From positions 2,232,001 to 2,296,000 of the forward strand of contig JAXLQR010000002.1 in the NCBI GenBank assembly GCA_046331545.1: a stretch of 64,000 nt of DNA, written 5' to 3'. The translations under genes and the position numbers were made by a program. The first letter of the stretch is position 1. Every line of letters starts with the position of its first letter. This document shows positions 43,592-53,249 of the stretch, in pieces. Origin of the DNA: JADJVL01 sp046331545 (lineage in GTDB: Bacteria; Acidobacteriota; Holophagae; Holophagales; Holophagaceae). The notes beneath the pieces are model-generated. The model made no database searches, had not been told where the DNA came from, and saw only the letters and a list, made by a program, of their open reading frames with translations.

Positions 43592-45256
43592 CTAGGAGCC
43601 CGTCCCGGCCCGGAGCGCCGAAGGCGTTCCGCGCAGGCGCTGCCACCAGCCCGCCAGCCCCTGCCGCTCGGCGCCCGGAGCGGGGGCGGCGGGGATCTCG
43701 AGGGTGGCGATGAGGCCCTTGCCCCCGCCGGTGCTGAAGACGAGGCCCCAGCCCTCGCGGTCGGCCACCTGGCAGAGCAGGCTGACCCCCAGTCCCTGGC
43801 CCTCCCGCTTGAAGCCCTCCCGCCCCTTCAGCCGGAAGCGCATGTAGGGCCGGCCGAGGGTCGCGAGCTGGGCCGCGTCCAGGGGCTGGCCTTCGTCGGA
43901 CACGCGGAGGAAGAAGCGCTTCCGCACCCTCCACGTCTCCAGGGTGACCTTCCCCTCGCCGTGGAAGAGGGCGTTCTCCAGCAGGGTGAAGAGGGCCGAC
44001 CGCAGGCTGGAGAGGGCGGCCCGGCCGGCCTCCTCGCAGAGGAGCAGCTCCAGCGGGCGACGCTCCGCCTCGAAGGCGACCTCGAGGTCCGAGGCCACGT
44101 CCCGGAGCCACTCCGGGGTCACCGCCGCCCTGGGGGACCCGCTGGATTCGCCCTTCAGCGCCGTGAGGCCGGTCTCGATGAGCACGGTGAGCCGGTCCAC
44201 CTCCTCCCCCAGCTTGAGCAGCTCCTCGTCGGTCTGGTCCTGGGTGAGCCGGCCCAGGCGGAGGGTGTCGCAGCGGAACTTGAGCACGGCCAGGGGCGTC
44301 TTGAGGCTGTGGGTGAGGCTGGCGAGCCGGTCCATGTCCAGGATGGCCCGCTGCCGGGCGCGGTGGCGCAGCCAAAGCCCCAGGGCCACGAGGAGCGCGA
44401 CGCCCGCCGCGATGCCCCGGGTCAGCCAGATCCGGGTGGCGATCTCGCTGCGGAAGCCCTGGAGCTGGTCCTCCCAGGGGATGGCCACGAGGGTCCACTC
44501 CTTGCCGAAGTAGTCGCTGGTGGCGGCGAAGAAGACGGTGGGCCCGGCCAGCATCACCCGGCCGGGATCCGCCTGCAGGTTGGGCTCGCGGCCCCAGTCC
44601 TCCAGGGACATCCCGCGCTTCAGCATGCCGTCGACCACCAGGGCGACGCGGATGGGGGCCTTGTCGCCGTAGGTCTGGCGCAGGGCGGCCTCGACGTCGG
44701 GGGAACCGGGCTCCCAGCGCTTCACGATGATCCACTGGTCCCCCAGGAGGACCGTGCTGGCGATGCGGCCATGGTCGGGGTCCTCCGCGGCGTTGGGGAG
44801 CCACTGGAAGCGCTGGGCCATCTCCGCCTGCGTGATCCAGTTGCGGTAGGTCTGGACCAGGGGGCTCTCGGTGGCCCGGACGAAGCGGTTCCCCTCCCGG
44901 ACCCACAGCGCGCGCGTCTCCCAGCGGTTCAGGGCCGCCACCACCAGCGGCTGCTTGCGGAGGAATTCCTTCACGCCCGGCTCGTCCCCCTCCCGGAAGT
45001 TGGGGAGCCAGGGAAGGGCCATCCAGTGCTTCTCCACGAGGGAGGTGTTGTCGAAGTTCTTGGCCTGGAAGGCCTCCAGGAGCTGCTGCCGGTGGTTCTT
45101 CGCGAGCTGCCTCGGAGCCCAGAAGAGGCCCAGCGCGACGACCGCGCCGGCGAGGACGAGCAGGAAGAGCCCGCCGTACTGCTGCACCTGCTGCCAGACG
45201 GTCCGCTTCGCGCCGCCGCGGCTGGGCTGGAACCGGGTGATGCGGCGGCTCAGCAC
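43592..45256 (-). CDS. Membrane sensor histidine kinase
   Basis: The 554-residue protein has membrane helices at about 28-46 and 277-297 that enclose a large extracytoplasmic sensor region of about 230 residues. A HisKA helix with His316 (LASLTHSLKTPLAVLKF) and an ATPase domain follow, with LLENALFHGEGKV and GQGLGVSLLCQVA. The G-box Asp segment reads VSDEGQPL. The start is GTG 45256. The gene follows nadA by only 4 bp, so nadA, the kinase and the response regulator may share a transcript. The signal is not known. Confidence 0.92.
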   Translation of the reverse strand: MLSRRITRFQPSRGGAKRTVWQQVQQYGGLFLLVLAGAVVALGLFWAPRQLAKNHRQQLLEAFQAKNFDNTSLVEKHWMALPWLPNFREGDEPGVKEFLRKQPLVVAALNRWETRALWVREGNRFVRATESPLVQTYRNWITQAEMAQRFQWLPNAAEDPDHGRIASTVLLGDQWIIVKRWEPGSPDVEAALRQTYGDKAPIRVALVVDGMLKRGMSLEDWGREPNLQADPGRVMLAGPTVFFAATSDYFGKEWTLVAIPWEDQLQGFRSEIATRIWLTRGIAAGVALLVALGLWLRHRARQRAILDMDRLASLTHSLKTPLAVLKFRCDTLRLGRLTQDQTDEELLKLGEEVDRLTVLIETGLTALKGESSGSPRAAVTPEWLRDVASDLEVAFEAERRPLELLLCEEAGRAALSSLRSALFTLLENALFHGEGKVTLETWRVRKRFFLRVSDEGQPLDAAQLATLGRPYMRFRLKGREGFKREGQGLGVSLLCQVADREGWGLVFSTGGGKGLIATLEIPAAPAPGAERQGLAGWWQRLRGTPSALRAGTGS

Positions 45257-45260
45257 GGGC

Positions 45261-46229
45261 TCACCCCAGGTCCAGCATGCGCTGGAGGGGGCGCAGGGCC
45301 CGGACCCGAACCCCCTCCTCGAGGGTGATCTCAGGCTGGAGGTCGCGGAGGGCGAGGCAGAGCTTCTCCAGGGAGTTCAGCTTCATGTACGGGCACAGGG
45401 AGCAGTTGCAGCCGCTGTCCGCGGGCGCGGGCACCAGCTCGGCGTCGGGCCGAGCGCGGCGCATCTGGTGCAGGATGCCCGCCTCCGTGGCGACGATGAA
45501 GGCTCGCGCCGGGCTCTCCTTCACGTAGCGGAGCAGGGCCGCGGTGCTGCCCACGAAGTCCGCCAGCTGGCTCACGGTGGCGTCGCACTCCGGATGGGCG
45601 ATGAGCTTCGCCTCGGGGTGCTGCGCCTTGAGGGCCGCCACCCGCTTGGCGGTGAACTGTTCGTGCACGATGCAGAAGCCCGGCCACAGGACCATGTCGC
45701 GGCCGGTCTGCCGCATGACCCACTTGCCGAGGTGGCGGTCCGGAGCGAAGACGATGGGCCGGCCCTCCGGGATGCTCTCCACCACGCGCACGGCGTTGCT
45801 GCTGGTGCAGATCACGGTGCTCAGCGCCTTCACCTCGGCGGAGCAGTTGATGTAGCTCACCACCTCGTGGTCCGGGAACTGCCGGAGCCAGCGTCCGAAG
45901 GCCTCGCCGGTGCAGCGGTCCGCGAGGCTGCAGCCCGCGTCCAGGTCGGGAATCACCACGCGCTTCGACGGGTTCAGGATCTTCGCGGTCTCCGCCATGA
46001 AGTGGACGCCGCAGAAGGCGATGACGTCCGCGTCCGTTCGCGCGGCCTGCTGGCTGAGCTGCAGGCTGTCCCCCACGAAGTCCGCCAGGTCCTGGATCTC
46101 GGGCTCCTGGTAGTAGTGGGCCAGGATCACCGCGTTGCGCTCGGCCTTGAGGCGGCGGATCTCGGCGACGAGGTCCAGGGCGGGATCCAGGCTCTCCAGG
46201 TCGGGGACGTAGGGGGCTGCGACGGTCAT
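45261..46229 (-). CDS. nadA: Quinolinate synthase
   Basis: NadA condenses iminoaspartate with dihydroxyacetone phosphate to quinolinate in NAD synthesis, using a 4Fe-4S cluster. The 322-residue product has AVILAHYYQEPEIQDLADFVGDS-type N-terminal residues, VIAFCGVHFMAETAKIL and the three cluster-cysteine regions (DAGCSLADRC near residue 100, VICTSSNAV, and GCNCSLCPYMKLNSLEKL near the C-terminus). It is the first gene of a leftward group followed at once by a two-component system. nadB and nadC are not in the window. Confidence 0.97.
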   Translation of the reverse strand: MTVAAPYVPDLESLDPALDLVAEIRRLKAERNAVILAHYYQEPEIQDLADFVGDSLQLSQQAARTDADVIAFCGVHFMAETAKILNPSKRVVIPDLDAGCSLADRCTGEAFGRWLRQFPDHEVVSYINCSAEVKALSTVICTSSNAVRVVESIPEGRPIVFAPDRHLGKWVMRQTGRDMVLWPGFCIVHEQFTAKRVAALKAQHPEAKLIAHPECDATVSQLADFVGSTAALLRYVKESPARAFIVATEAGILHQMRRARPDAELVPAPADSGCNCSLCPYMKLNSLEKLCLALRDLQPEITLEEGVRVRALRPLQRMLDLG

Positions 46230-46535
46230 GGAGCCAGTTTAGGCCCTGCGGGAGAGGAACGCGGCGACGCGCCGCCGGGGGCCCTCCTCGAGGAAGGCCT
46301 CCGAGAACACCGCGCGCTCCCAGGCGAGGGCGGCCGGACGGGAGAGACACGATTGGTGATCCCTCAATCCTGCCAGCAGGTGAAGGGCCCTGGAATCTGC
46401 ACTATCGCCTTGTTTTTCAAGGCTTCCGGACCTACCCTGGTCCTGGCGTTGGGCCAAATCACCAGGGCGTGTCTCCGAGCTCTCGATCAGGGGCTTGGGA
46501 TCGTTCTTTTTCATCACATCCACGGGGAGGGTGGC
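46230..46535. other. Intergenic region between nadA and glnN
   Basis: This gene-free stretch of about 306 bp separates the divergent nadA and glnN genes and is less GC-rich than its surroundings. It contains a perfect inverted repeat CCTTG-TTTTT-CAAGG near 46409-46423 and a longer one pairing 46435-46441 (CCCTGGT) with 46461-46467. A strong GGGGAGGG ribosome-binding site at 46524-46531 serves glnN. No sigma-54 promoter (GG-N10-GC) was found. A leftward frame of 94 codons is open here but looks non-coding. Confidence 0.6.
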
Positions 46536-48683
46536 ATGGGCAAGGCGGCGGCTACGGGCGACATCTTAAGGCTCGACCAGGTGAAGGTCAGCCAGTACTT
46601 CGGATGCAACACCTTCGGCGACCGCGCCATGAAGGAGCGGCTCCCCAAGGACGTCCACAAGGCCTTCAAGGAGGCCCTCCGGAAGGGCCTGCGCCTCAGC
46701 CCCGAGGTGGCCCACGGCGTGGCCCAGGCGATGAAGGAGTGGGCCCTGGAGCGCGGCGCCACCCACTTCACCCACTGGTTCCTGCCCATGACTGGGGCCA
46801 CCGCGGAAAAGCACGACGCCTTCATCAGCTGGGACGAGCCGGGCCAGGTCATCGAGCGCTTCAGCGGCTCCCAGCTCACCCAGGGCGAGCCGGACGCCAG
46901 TTCCTTCCCCAGCGGCGGGCTGCGGGCCACCTTCGAGGCCCGGGGCTACACGGCCTGGGACCCCACCTCGCCGGCCTTCCTGATGGAGGGGCCGCTCGGG
47001 ATCACGCTGTGCGTCCCCACGGCCTTCGTGGGCTACCACGGCGAGGCCCTGGACCAGAAGGTGCCGCTCCTGCGCTCCATGGACGTGGTCAGCAAGGCCG
47101 CCGTCCGCGGCCTCAAGCGCTTCGGGATCCAAGCCGACCACGTGGTGGCCCAGTGCGGGCCCGAGCAGGAGTACTTCCTGGTGGACCTGGAGCTGGCGCG
47201 GCGGCGCCCGGACCTCCTCTTCGCCCAGCGCACCCTCCAGGGCGCGCGGCCGCCGAAGGGCCAGGAGCTGGAGGACCACTACTTCGGCTCCATCAAGGAG
47301 CGGGTTCTCGGCTTCATGCAGGAAGTCGAGCTGGAGTGCTTCAAGCTCGGCATCCCCGCCAAGACCCGCCACAACGAGGTGGCGCCCAACCAGTTCGAGA
47401 TCGCGCCCATCTACGAGGCCGCGAACCTGGCCTCGGACCACAACCAGCTCCTGATGGAGCTCCTCAAGACCGTGGGCGAGCGCCACGGCTTCATGGTCCT
47501 CCTCCACGAGAAGCCCTTCGCCGGCGTCAACGGCAGCGGGAAGCACGTGAACTGGAGCCTCGCCACCGACGGCGGGATGAACCTGCTGGAGCCCGGGCGG
47601 ACGCCGGAGGAGAACCTCAGCTTCCTCTACTTCCTCGCGGCCACCCTCAAGGCCATCCACCGCCACGGCGGACTGCTCCGGGCGGCCATCGCCTCGGCCA
47701 ACAACGACCACCGCCTGGGCGCCAACGAGGCGCCGCCGGCCATCATGAGCGTCTTCCTCGGCGGCCACCTGAACAGCATCCTCGACGCCATCGAGCGGGG
47801 CGAGATCAGCGGCCGCGCCGAGCAGCAGCTCCTCGAGATCGCCAACCTCCCGCACATCGAGAAGGACTTCACCGACCGCAACCGCACCTCCCCCTTCGCG
47901 TTCACCGGGAACAAGTTCGAGTTCAGGGCGGTGGGGTCGAGCCAGCCCATCGCGCTGCCGCTCACGGTCATCAACGCCTGCGTGGCGGAGGCCCTCGCCG
48001 AGCTGAACCTGGCCCTGGAGGCCGAGGAGGGCCGGGGAACGCCCCACCGGGAGGCGGTCCTGGCCGTCGTCCGCCAGGCGGTCGTCGAGACCAGGGCGAT
48101 CCGCTTCGAGGGCAACGGCTACAGCGAGGAATGGAAGGCCGAAGCCGAGCGCCGCGGACTGCCCCACGCCAAGGACACGGTCGCGGCCCTCGGGATCTGG
48201 GAGGGCGAGGCCTCCAAGGCCGCCTTCGTGCGGACCGGCGTGCTCACCTCCGAGGAGCTCGAGGCCCGGGTCCACATCCGCCACGAGCAGTACCAGAAGG
48301 CGCTGGGGATCGAAGCCCAGGTGCTCCGGGAGATGGCCGAGACCCAGATCCTTCCCGCGGTGCTGGCCGACCTCGGCGCGAGGGCCGGGGCGCTGAACGC
48401 GCTGGCCCAGGCGGGCCTCGACGTGCCCGAGGGCCTGAAGGCGGCTCTCCAGGCCCAGGCCCACCTGGCCGGCGAGGCCCAGGCCCGCCTCCTGGCCCTG
48501 GTCAAGGCCCTCGCGGAGGCGGAGGCCCACGAGCACCATGACGCCCGCACGGCGGCCTTCGGCCACGGCGTGCGCGGGGCCATGGACGCGCTCCGGGACG
48601 TGCTGGACACGCTGGAGGAGGGCTGCGACGCCGAGCGCTGGCCCCTCCCGAAGTACCGCGACCTCCTCGCCCCGCTCTCCTGA
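46536..48683 (+). CDS. glnN: Type III glutamine synthetase
   Basis: GSIII makes glutamine from glutamate, ammonia and ATP. The 715-residue length is typical of the GlnN family and much longer than GSI. It has the N-terminal VSQYFGCNTFGDRAMKERLP segment and the GSIII catalytic motifs HFTHWFLPMTGATAEKHDAF, CGPEQEYFLVD, KTRHNEVAPNQFEIAPIYE, GVNGSGKHVNWS and NRTSPFAFTGNKFEFRAVGSS-type residues. The start is ATG 46536, 5 bases after GGGGAGGG. The frame stays open upstream, but that part is not GS. A terminator follows at 48699. Confidence 0.97.
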   Translation: MGKAAATGDILRLDQVKVSQYFGCNTFGDRAMKERLPKDVHKAFKEALRKGLRLSPEVAHGVAQAMKEWALERGATHFTHWFLPMTGATAEKHDAFISWDEPGQVIERFSGSQLTQGEPDASSFPSGGLRATFEARGYTAWDPTSPAFLMEGPLGITLCVPTAFVGYHGEALDQKVPLLRSMDVVSKAAVRGLKRFGIQADHVVAQCGPEQEYFLVDLELARRRPDLLFAQRTLQGARPPKGQELEDHYFGSIKERVLGFMQEVELECFKLGIPAKTRHNEVAPNQFEIAPIYEAANLASDHNQLLMELLKTVGERHGFMVLLHEKPFAGVNGSGKHVNWSLATDGGMNLLEPGRTPEENLSFLYFLAATLKAIHRHGGLLRAAIASANNDHRLGANEAPPAIMSVFLGGHLNSILDAIERGEISGRAEQQLLEIANLPHIEKDFTDRNRTSPFAFTGNKFEFRAVGSSQPIALPLTVINACVAEALAELNLALEAEEGRGTPHREAVLAVVRQAVVETRAIRFEGNGYSEEWKAEAERRGLPHAKDTVAALGIWEGEASKAAFVRTGVLTSEELEARVHIRHEQYQKALGIEAQVLREMAETQILPAVLADLGARAGALNALAQAGLDVPEGLKAALQAQAHLAGEAQARLLALVKALAEAEAHEHHDARTAAFGHGVRGAMDALRDVLDTLEEGCDAERWPLPKYRDLLAPLS

Positions 48684-48698
48684 GGGGGCCAGGAACTC

Positions 48699-48730
48699 GA
48701 AGGGGCCGGCGAAGGCCCCTTCCCGTTTCC
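48699..48730 (+). terminator. Intrinsic terminator after glnN
   Basis: Nine-base arms GAAGGGGCC (48699-48707) and GGCCCCTTC (48714-48722) enclose a six-base loop, followed by CCGTTTCC. It starts 15 bp after the glnN stop and separates it from the porin gene at 48843. The T-run is short. Confidence 0.75.
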
Positions 48731-48842
48731 GGAGCTTGGCCATTCGGCCCCTTGCGGCGATGCTGGTTGAATTGGTTGGAACCCACGGAGCCTCCGCCTC
48801 ATCCATCGGCGGGTGCCCCCCAAGGGATCGGAGTGACGACGT

Positions 48843-50228
48843 ATGGCGCGAATCGAGGCGAAGTGCGGCCTGTTCCAGGTGTCCCGGGGGCTGGCCCTCC
48901 TCGCGGGGGCCTCGGCCCTCTCGGCCCAGGGGATGCTCGCCCTGCCGGCCTCCGACCCCGCCGGCATCGCCCGGTCGGGCGCGGGGGTGGCCTTCGGCCG
49001 CAGCCTCGAGGCGGCCTCGCTGAACCCCGCCCTCCTGGTCACGCTGCCCGACCGCCTCAACGTCTTCCTCAGCGGCGGCCAGGAATTCCAGAGCGCCCAG
49101 GACACCCTGGAGAGCAACCAGCGGATCAACTACACCACGGACCGGAACCGCGTCCTGCCCGCCTTCGGGCTGGGCTGGAGCTACAACAAGAAGGTGGCCC
49201 TCGGCCTCAAGGTGGACGCTCCCTACCTCCGCCACGGCCTCTTCGGCCCCGCCACCACCACGCGCTTCCTGGGGGACGAGATCAGCCTGGAGGCCCGGCG
49301 GGTCGAATTCCAGGTCGCCGTGGCCCTCCGGGAGAGCGTGTCCCTGGGCTTCGGCGTCGGGGTCGCCCGCCTCGACTACGCCTCCGGCGCGGCCCTGCGC
49401 GCCGTCGTGCCCGTGGACCCCGCCGCCCCCGCCGGGGCCGGCAACCCCGCCCTCGGCCTCATGGAAGTGCGGGTGCGGGAGGAGGGCCAGGTGACGGTCC
49501 CCAGCGCCTCCCTCGGCCTGCGCTGGGCCATCAACCCCCGATGGACCCTGGGCTTCGCCTACCAGGGACCCCTGCAGGGCGACGTGAAGCTCAAGGCCTC
49601 CTATGGCGACCGCGAGCCCGCCTACGTGGCCACCGACGGCCTGGGCGCGCCCCCGCTGGGCATCTCGACCCAGGGAGCGGCGCTGAAGGGCCTCTCGACG
49701 CCCACCGCGGGGAAGGAGCGCCTCCAGCTGCCGGCGCGGGCCGCCCTCGGCCTCCGGCACCGCAGCAACAACGTCTTCACCTGGGAGGTGGACCTGCGCT
49801 ACCTGGACGGCGCGAAGCTCCAGCTGCCGGGTCCCGCGGGGCTGCGCACCCCGGGCGGGCAGGTCTCCAACCCGTCCTCCCCCGTCGTCGGCCAACGCAG
49901 CCTCGGCCTCAGCTTGATGGGGGAGCTCGCCATCGCGAAGGCCTGGACCGTCCGCGCGGGGATGTCGCTGGACCAGGCCCTGCGCGAGGACGCCCTTGTC
50001 GAGCCGCTCCTGGGCGGGGCCCGCTCGGCGGGCTTCTCGGGCGGGGTGGCCTACCGTTTCGGCCGGGGCGAACTCTCCCTCGGCTACCAGGTGCGCCAGT
50101 CCCAGGACGTGGACTCCAGCACCCTGGACGGAGTCTGGAGCATCACCGGCTACCGGCCCACGGGCACCCGCACCCGGATCGAGAACTCCGGCCACGTCTA
50201 CGCGCTGGGGTACAAGGTCTCCTTCTGA
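48843..50228 (+). CDS. FadL/TodX-type outer-membrane transport protein
   Basis: The 461-residue protein has a signal peptide (about 1-29, ending ALSAQG) and an outer-membrane barrel with FadL-family features. These are the N-terminal hatch with GVAFGRSLEAASLNPALLV (the SxxxNPA motif), repeated amphipathic strands, and an aromatic C-terminus (YALGYKVSF). FadL-like channels admit long-chain fatty acids or other hydrophobic compounds. The substrate is inferred only from the family. The stop overlaps the start of the rRNA methylase gene (TGATG), an unusual pairing that probably reflects coupling rather than shared function. Confidence 0.88.
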   Translation: MARIEAKCGLFQVSRGLALLAGASALSAQGMLALPASDPAGIARSGAGVAFGRSLEAASLNPALLVTLPDRLNVFLSGGQEFQSAQDTLESNQRINYTTDRNRVLPAFGLGWSYNKKVALGLKVDAPYLRHGLFGPATTTRFLGDEISLEARRVEFQVAVALRESVSLGFGVGVARLDYASGAALRAVVPVDPAAPAGAGNPALGLMEVRVREEGQVTVPSASLGLRWAINPRWTLGFAYQGPLQGDVKLKASYGDREPAYVATDGLGAPPLGISTQGAALKGLSTPTAGKERLQLPARAALGLRHRSNNVFTWEVDLRYLDGAKLQLPGPAGLRTPGGQVSNPSSPVVGQRSLGLSLMGELAIAKAWTVRAGMSLDQALREDALVEPLLGGARSAGFSGGVAYRFGRGELSLGYQVRQSQDVDSSTLDGVWSITGYRPTGTRTRIENSGHVYALGYKVSF

Positions 50229-50950
50229 TGCGCCTCCTGGGGCCCCACGCCTGCGAGGAGGCCCTGGCGCGGGGGGAGCTGCAGGTGCTGCGCATCGCCG
50301 AGTCCGCCTGGGCCCGGCACGCCCGACTCCGGGAGGCGGCCCGCGCGGCCGGGGTGGTGGTCCACCGGGAACCGGGCGAAGCCCTGGACCGCCGGGCCGA
50401 GGGGCAGCGGCACAACGGAGTGCTCGGGGAGGGGGTTTCCGTGGCCCTGTCCAGCCTGGAAGACCTGGCGGCCCGGGTCCGCGATCGCGGAGCGGCGGCG
50501 CTGGTGCTGGCCCTGGACGGGATCACCGACCCCCACAACTTCGGAGCCATCCTCCGCACCGCCGCGGCGGCGGGCGTGGACGGCGTGGTCTTTCCCGAAC
50601 GGCGCAGTGCGCAGGTGAACGAAGCCGTGGTGCGGGCCTCGGCCGGGACCGCCGGGCGCGTGCCACTCGTCAGGGTGGTGAACCTGGGCCGGGCCCTGGA
50701 GGCCCTCAAGGAGGCCGGCGCCTGGGTCTACGGGCTGGCGGCCGGCCCCGGAAGCCGGCCGCTCTTCGGGGAGGCCTTCGACCGGGCCACGGTGCTCGTC
50801 CTGGGCGCGGAGGGCGAGGGGCTGCACCAGAAGATCGCGGAACGCTGCGACGGGCGCCTGGCCCTGCCGATGCCGGGCGGGACCGAGAGCCTGAACGTCA
50901 GCGCGGCGGCCGCGGCGGCCCTCTACCTCGTGCTGGCCCGGCGGGGCTGA
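50228..50950 (+). CDS. rlmB: 23S rRNA (guanosine-2'-O-)-methyltransferase, RlmB/TrmH family
   Basis: This SpoU-class methyltransferase of 240 residues has an N-terminal substrate-binding domain (about 1-75, MRLLGPHACEEAL) and the three SPOUT motifs: DGITDPHNFGAILRTAAA, LVLGAEGEGLHQKI and MPGGTESLNVSAAAAAALY. It 2'-O-methylates a guanosine in 23S rRNA if it is RlmB. A tRNA target cannot be excluded by sequence alone. It is translationally coupled to the FadL-like gene and lies just before the tRNA-tuf cluster. Confidence 0.92.
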   Translation: MRLLGPHACEEALARGELQVLRIAESAWARHARLREAARAAGVVVHREPGEALDRRAEGQRHNGVLGEGVSVALSSLEDLAARVRDRGAAALVLALDGITDPHNFGAILRTAAAAGVDGVVFPERRSAQVNEAVVRASAGTAGRVPLVRVVNLGRALEALKEAGAWVYGLAAGPGSRPLFGEAFDRATVLVLGAEGEGLHQKIAERCDGRLALPMPGGTESLNVSAAAAAALYLVLARRG

Positions 50951-50967
50951 AGGGCGCTTCTTTCCCC

Positions 50968-50996
50968 TTGCTGGCCTCCTAGCCCCGTGATAGCCT
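50968..50996 (+). promoter_or_regulatory. Candidate promoter of the tRNA-tuf cluster
   Basis: TTGCTG (50968-50973) and TAGCCT (50991-50996) are separated by exactly 17 bp and lie about 60 bp before the first tRNA. The TAGCCT hexamer resembles -10-like elements seen before several other genes in the window. Transcription would run through tRNA-Tyr, -Gly, -Thr and tuf. Confidence 0.45.
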
Positions 50997-51061
50997 GCAT
51001 GTTCCGTCTCAGGAAAGCCCTGCCTCGCAGCGCCCTACCTGGACGGTTGCAGGGACACATC

Positions 51062-51149
51062 GCCGAGATGGCCGAGTGGTTAATGGCAGCAGACTGTAAA
51101 TCTGCCGCGCTGACGCGCTACGGAGGTTCGAATCCTTCTCTCGGCACCA
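51062..51149 (+). tRNA. tRNA-Tyr (GTA)
   Basis: Seven-base acceptor arms GCCGAGA (51062-51068) and TCTCGGC (51139-51145) pair perfectly, and the 3' CCA is encoded. The anticodon loop CTGTAAA carries GTA (51096-51098). A long variable arm, as expected for bacterial tRNA-Tyr, precedes a T arm with GGTTCGAATCC. It is the first of three tRNAs upstream of tuf, an arrangement also seen in other bacteria. Confidence 0.97.
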
Positions 51150-51189
51150 GCTCTTTCGCGGAAGGCTGGGTTCTCTTTCGAAGGACGAG

Positions 51190-51265
<76 letters not shown>

Positions 51266-51301
51266 GCCCCGCCCGGGAGCCCCGCTCCCCGAAGGCAACA
51301 G

Positions 51302-51376
51302 GCCCACATAGCTCAGTGGCAGAGCACTTCCTTGGTAAGGAAGAGGTCCCCGGTTCAATCCCGGGTGTGGGCTCCA
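51302..51376 (+). tRNA. tRNA-Thr (GGT)
   Basis: The acceptor arms GCCCACA (51302-51308) and TGTGGGC (51366-51372) pair, the anticodon loop TTGGTAA carries GGT (51334-51336), and the T arm contains GGTTCAATCC. The CCA end is encoded. It lies 60 bp upstream of tuf and is probably processed from the same precursor. Confidence 0.97.
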
Positions 51377-51436
51377 GTCCTGACCTGATCAACCCCCCAA
51401 GCTCCCCACATCCCATCCACTTCAACGGAGGCACTC

Positions 51437-52639
<1,203 letters not shown>

Positions 52640-52678
52640 GCACCAACCCCTTCCCGGGGAACCCCGTAGGAGTCTGAC

Positions 52679-52831
52679 ATGCGCGAGATCGTGGCCCTCC
52701 AGTGCACCGACTGCAAGCGTAAGAACTACACCACCACCAAGAACAAGCGGACCACCACCGGGAAGCTGGAGTTCAAGAAGTTCTGCCGCTTCTGTGGCCA
52801 CCAGACCGGCCACCGCGAAGCCAAAGCCTGA
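52679..52831 (+). CDS. rpmG: 50S ribosomal protein L33
   Basis: This is a 50-residue large-subunit ribosomal protein beginning MREIVALQCTDCKRKNY. Two CxxC pairs (Cys9/Cys12 and Cys36/Cys39) form the zinc-binding (C+) version of L33. The ATG at 52679 is preceded by GTAGGAGTCTGAC. It lies 39 bp after tuf and before tRNA-Trp and secE, the usual location. Confidence 0.95.
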   Translation: MREIVALQCTDCKRKNYTTTKNKRTTTGKLEFKKFCRFCGHQTGHREAKA

Positions 52832-52836
52832 CACCG

Positions 52837-52868
52837 ACCGGGCCGCCGGCTTCCTCCGGCGGCCCGGT
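52837..52868 (+). terminator. Strong hairpin after rpmG (terminator or processing site)
   Basis: A perfect 13-bp stem pairs 52837-52849 with 52856-52868 around a six-base loop. Only a short T stretch follows, so it may be a weak terminator or an RNA-processing/stabilising hairpin between rpmG and tRNA-Trp. Confidence 0.6.
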
Positions 52869-52880
52869 TCCGATCTCCGA

Positions 52881-52956
52881 AGGGGAGTAGCTCAGCTGGT
52901 AGAGCAGCGGACTCCAAATCCGCAGGTCGCGGGTTCGAACCCTGTCTCCCCTGCCA
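52881..52956 (+). tRNA. tRNA-Trp (CCA)
   Basis: The acceptor arms AGGGGAG (52881-52887) and CTCCCCT (52946-52952) pair, the anticodon loop CTCCAAA carries CCA (52914-52916), and the T arm has GGTTCGAACC. The 3' CCA is encoded. Its position between rpmG and secE is conserved in many bacteria. Confidence 0.97.
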
Positions 52957-52964
52957 CTTCGGAA

Positions 52965-53001
52965 CTGGCCCCGGCTTCCCAAGACCGGGGCCAGGTTGTT
53001 T
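52965..53001 (+). terminator. Intrinsic terminator after tRNA-Trp
   Basis: A perfect 10-bp stem, CTGGCCCCGG (52965-52974) with 52985-52994, is followed by GTTGTTTC. It would end the tuf-tRNA-Trp transcript or partly attenuate into secE-nusG. Confidence 0.8.
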
Positions 53002-53047
53002 CACTCACCCGGCCTTCCCGCGCGCTCCGGCATCGAAGGAACCTCCA

Positions 53048-53239
53048 TTGATCGCCACCATCAAACAGCAGACCAAGGACCTCTTCGCCGAACTCCAGCG
53101 CGTGGACTGGCCGAACCGCGAGAAGGTCGTGAGCAGCACCGTCACCGTCGTCGCGATCTCGATCTTCATCGGGCTCTTCCTCTGGCTGGCCGACCTGGGG
53201 CTCACCTGGGTCATGCAGCGCGTCCTTCCCCACTCCTGA
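53048..53239 (+). CDS. secE: Preprotein translocase subunit SecE (TTG start)
   Basis: SecE stabilises SecY in the inner-membrane translocon. The 63-residue product has the single-helix form: an amphipathic N-terminal helix with AELQRVDWPNREKV (the conserved W-P segment) and one membrane helix (about 35-55). Translation begins at TTG 53048 after AAGGAACC, as there is no ATG at the family N-terminus. nusG starts 10 bp downstream. Confidence 0.95.
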   Translation: MIATIKQQTKDLFAELQRVDWPNREKVVSSTVTVVAISIFIGLFLWLADLGLTWVMQRVLPHS

Positions 53240-53249
53240 GGAGGCTTCC

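Noticed and set aside
46239..46523. Possible 94-codon leftward gene between nadA and glnN
   Set aside because: It has no ribosome-binding site, uses codons unlike the neighbours, and covers the presumed glnN promoter and leader.
44871..46535. In-frame extension of more than 550 codons upstream of the glnN start
   Set aside because: It runs antisense through the kinase and nadA genes and has no glutamine synthetase similarity. The strong ribosome-binding site and family N-terminus fix the start at 46536.
46380..46535. Sigma-54 promoter for glnN
   Set aside because: No GG-N10-GC pair with the expected flanking bases was found in the region.
46566..50195. A 1209-codon open frame on the minus strand opposite glnN and the porin gene
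   Set aside because: It spans two well-identified genes on the other strand and has the repetitive composition typical of an antisense shadow.
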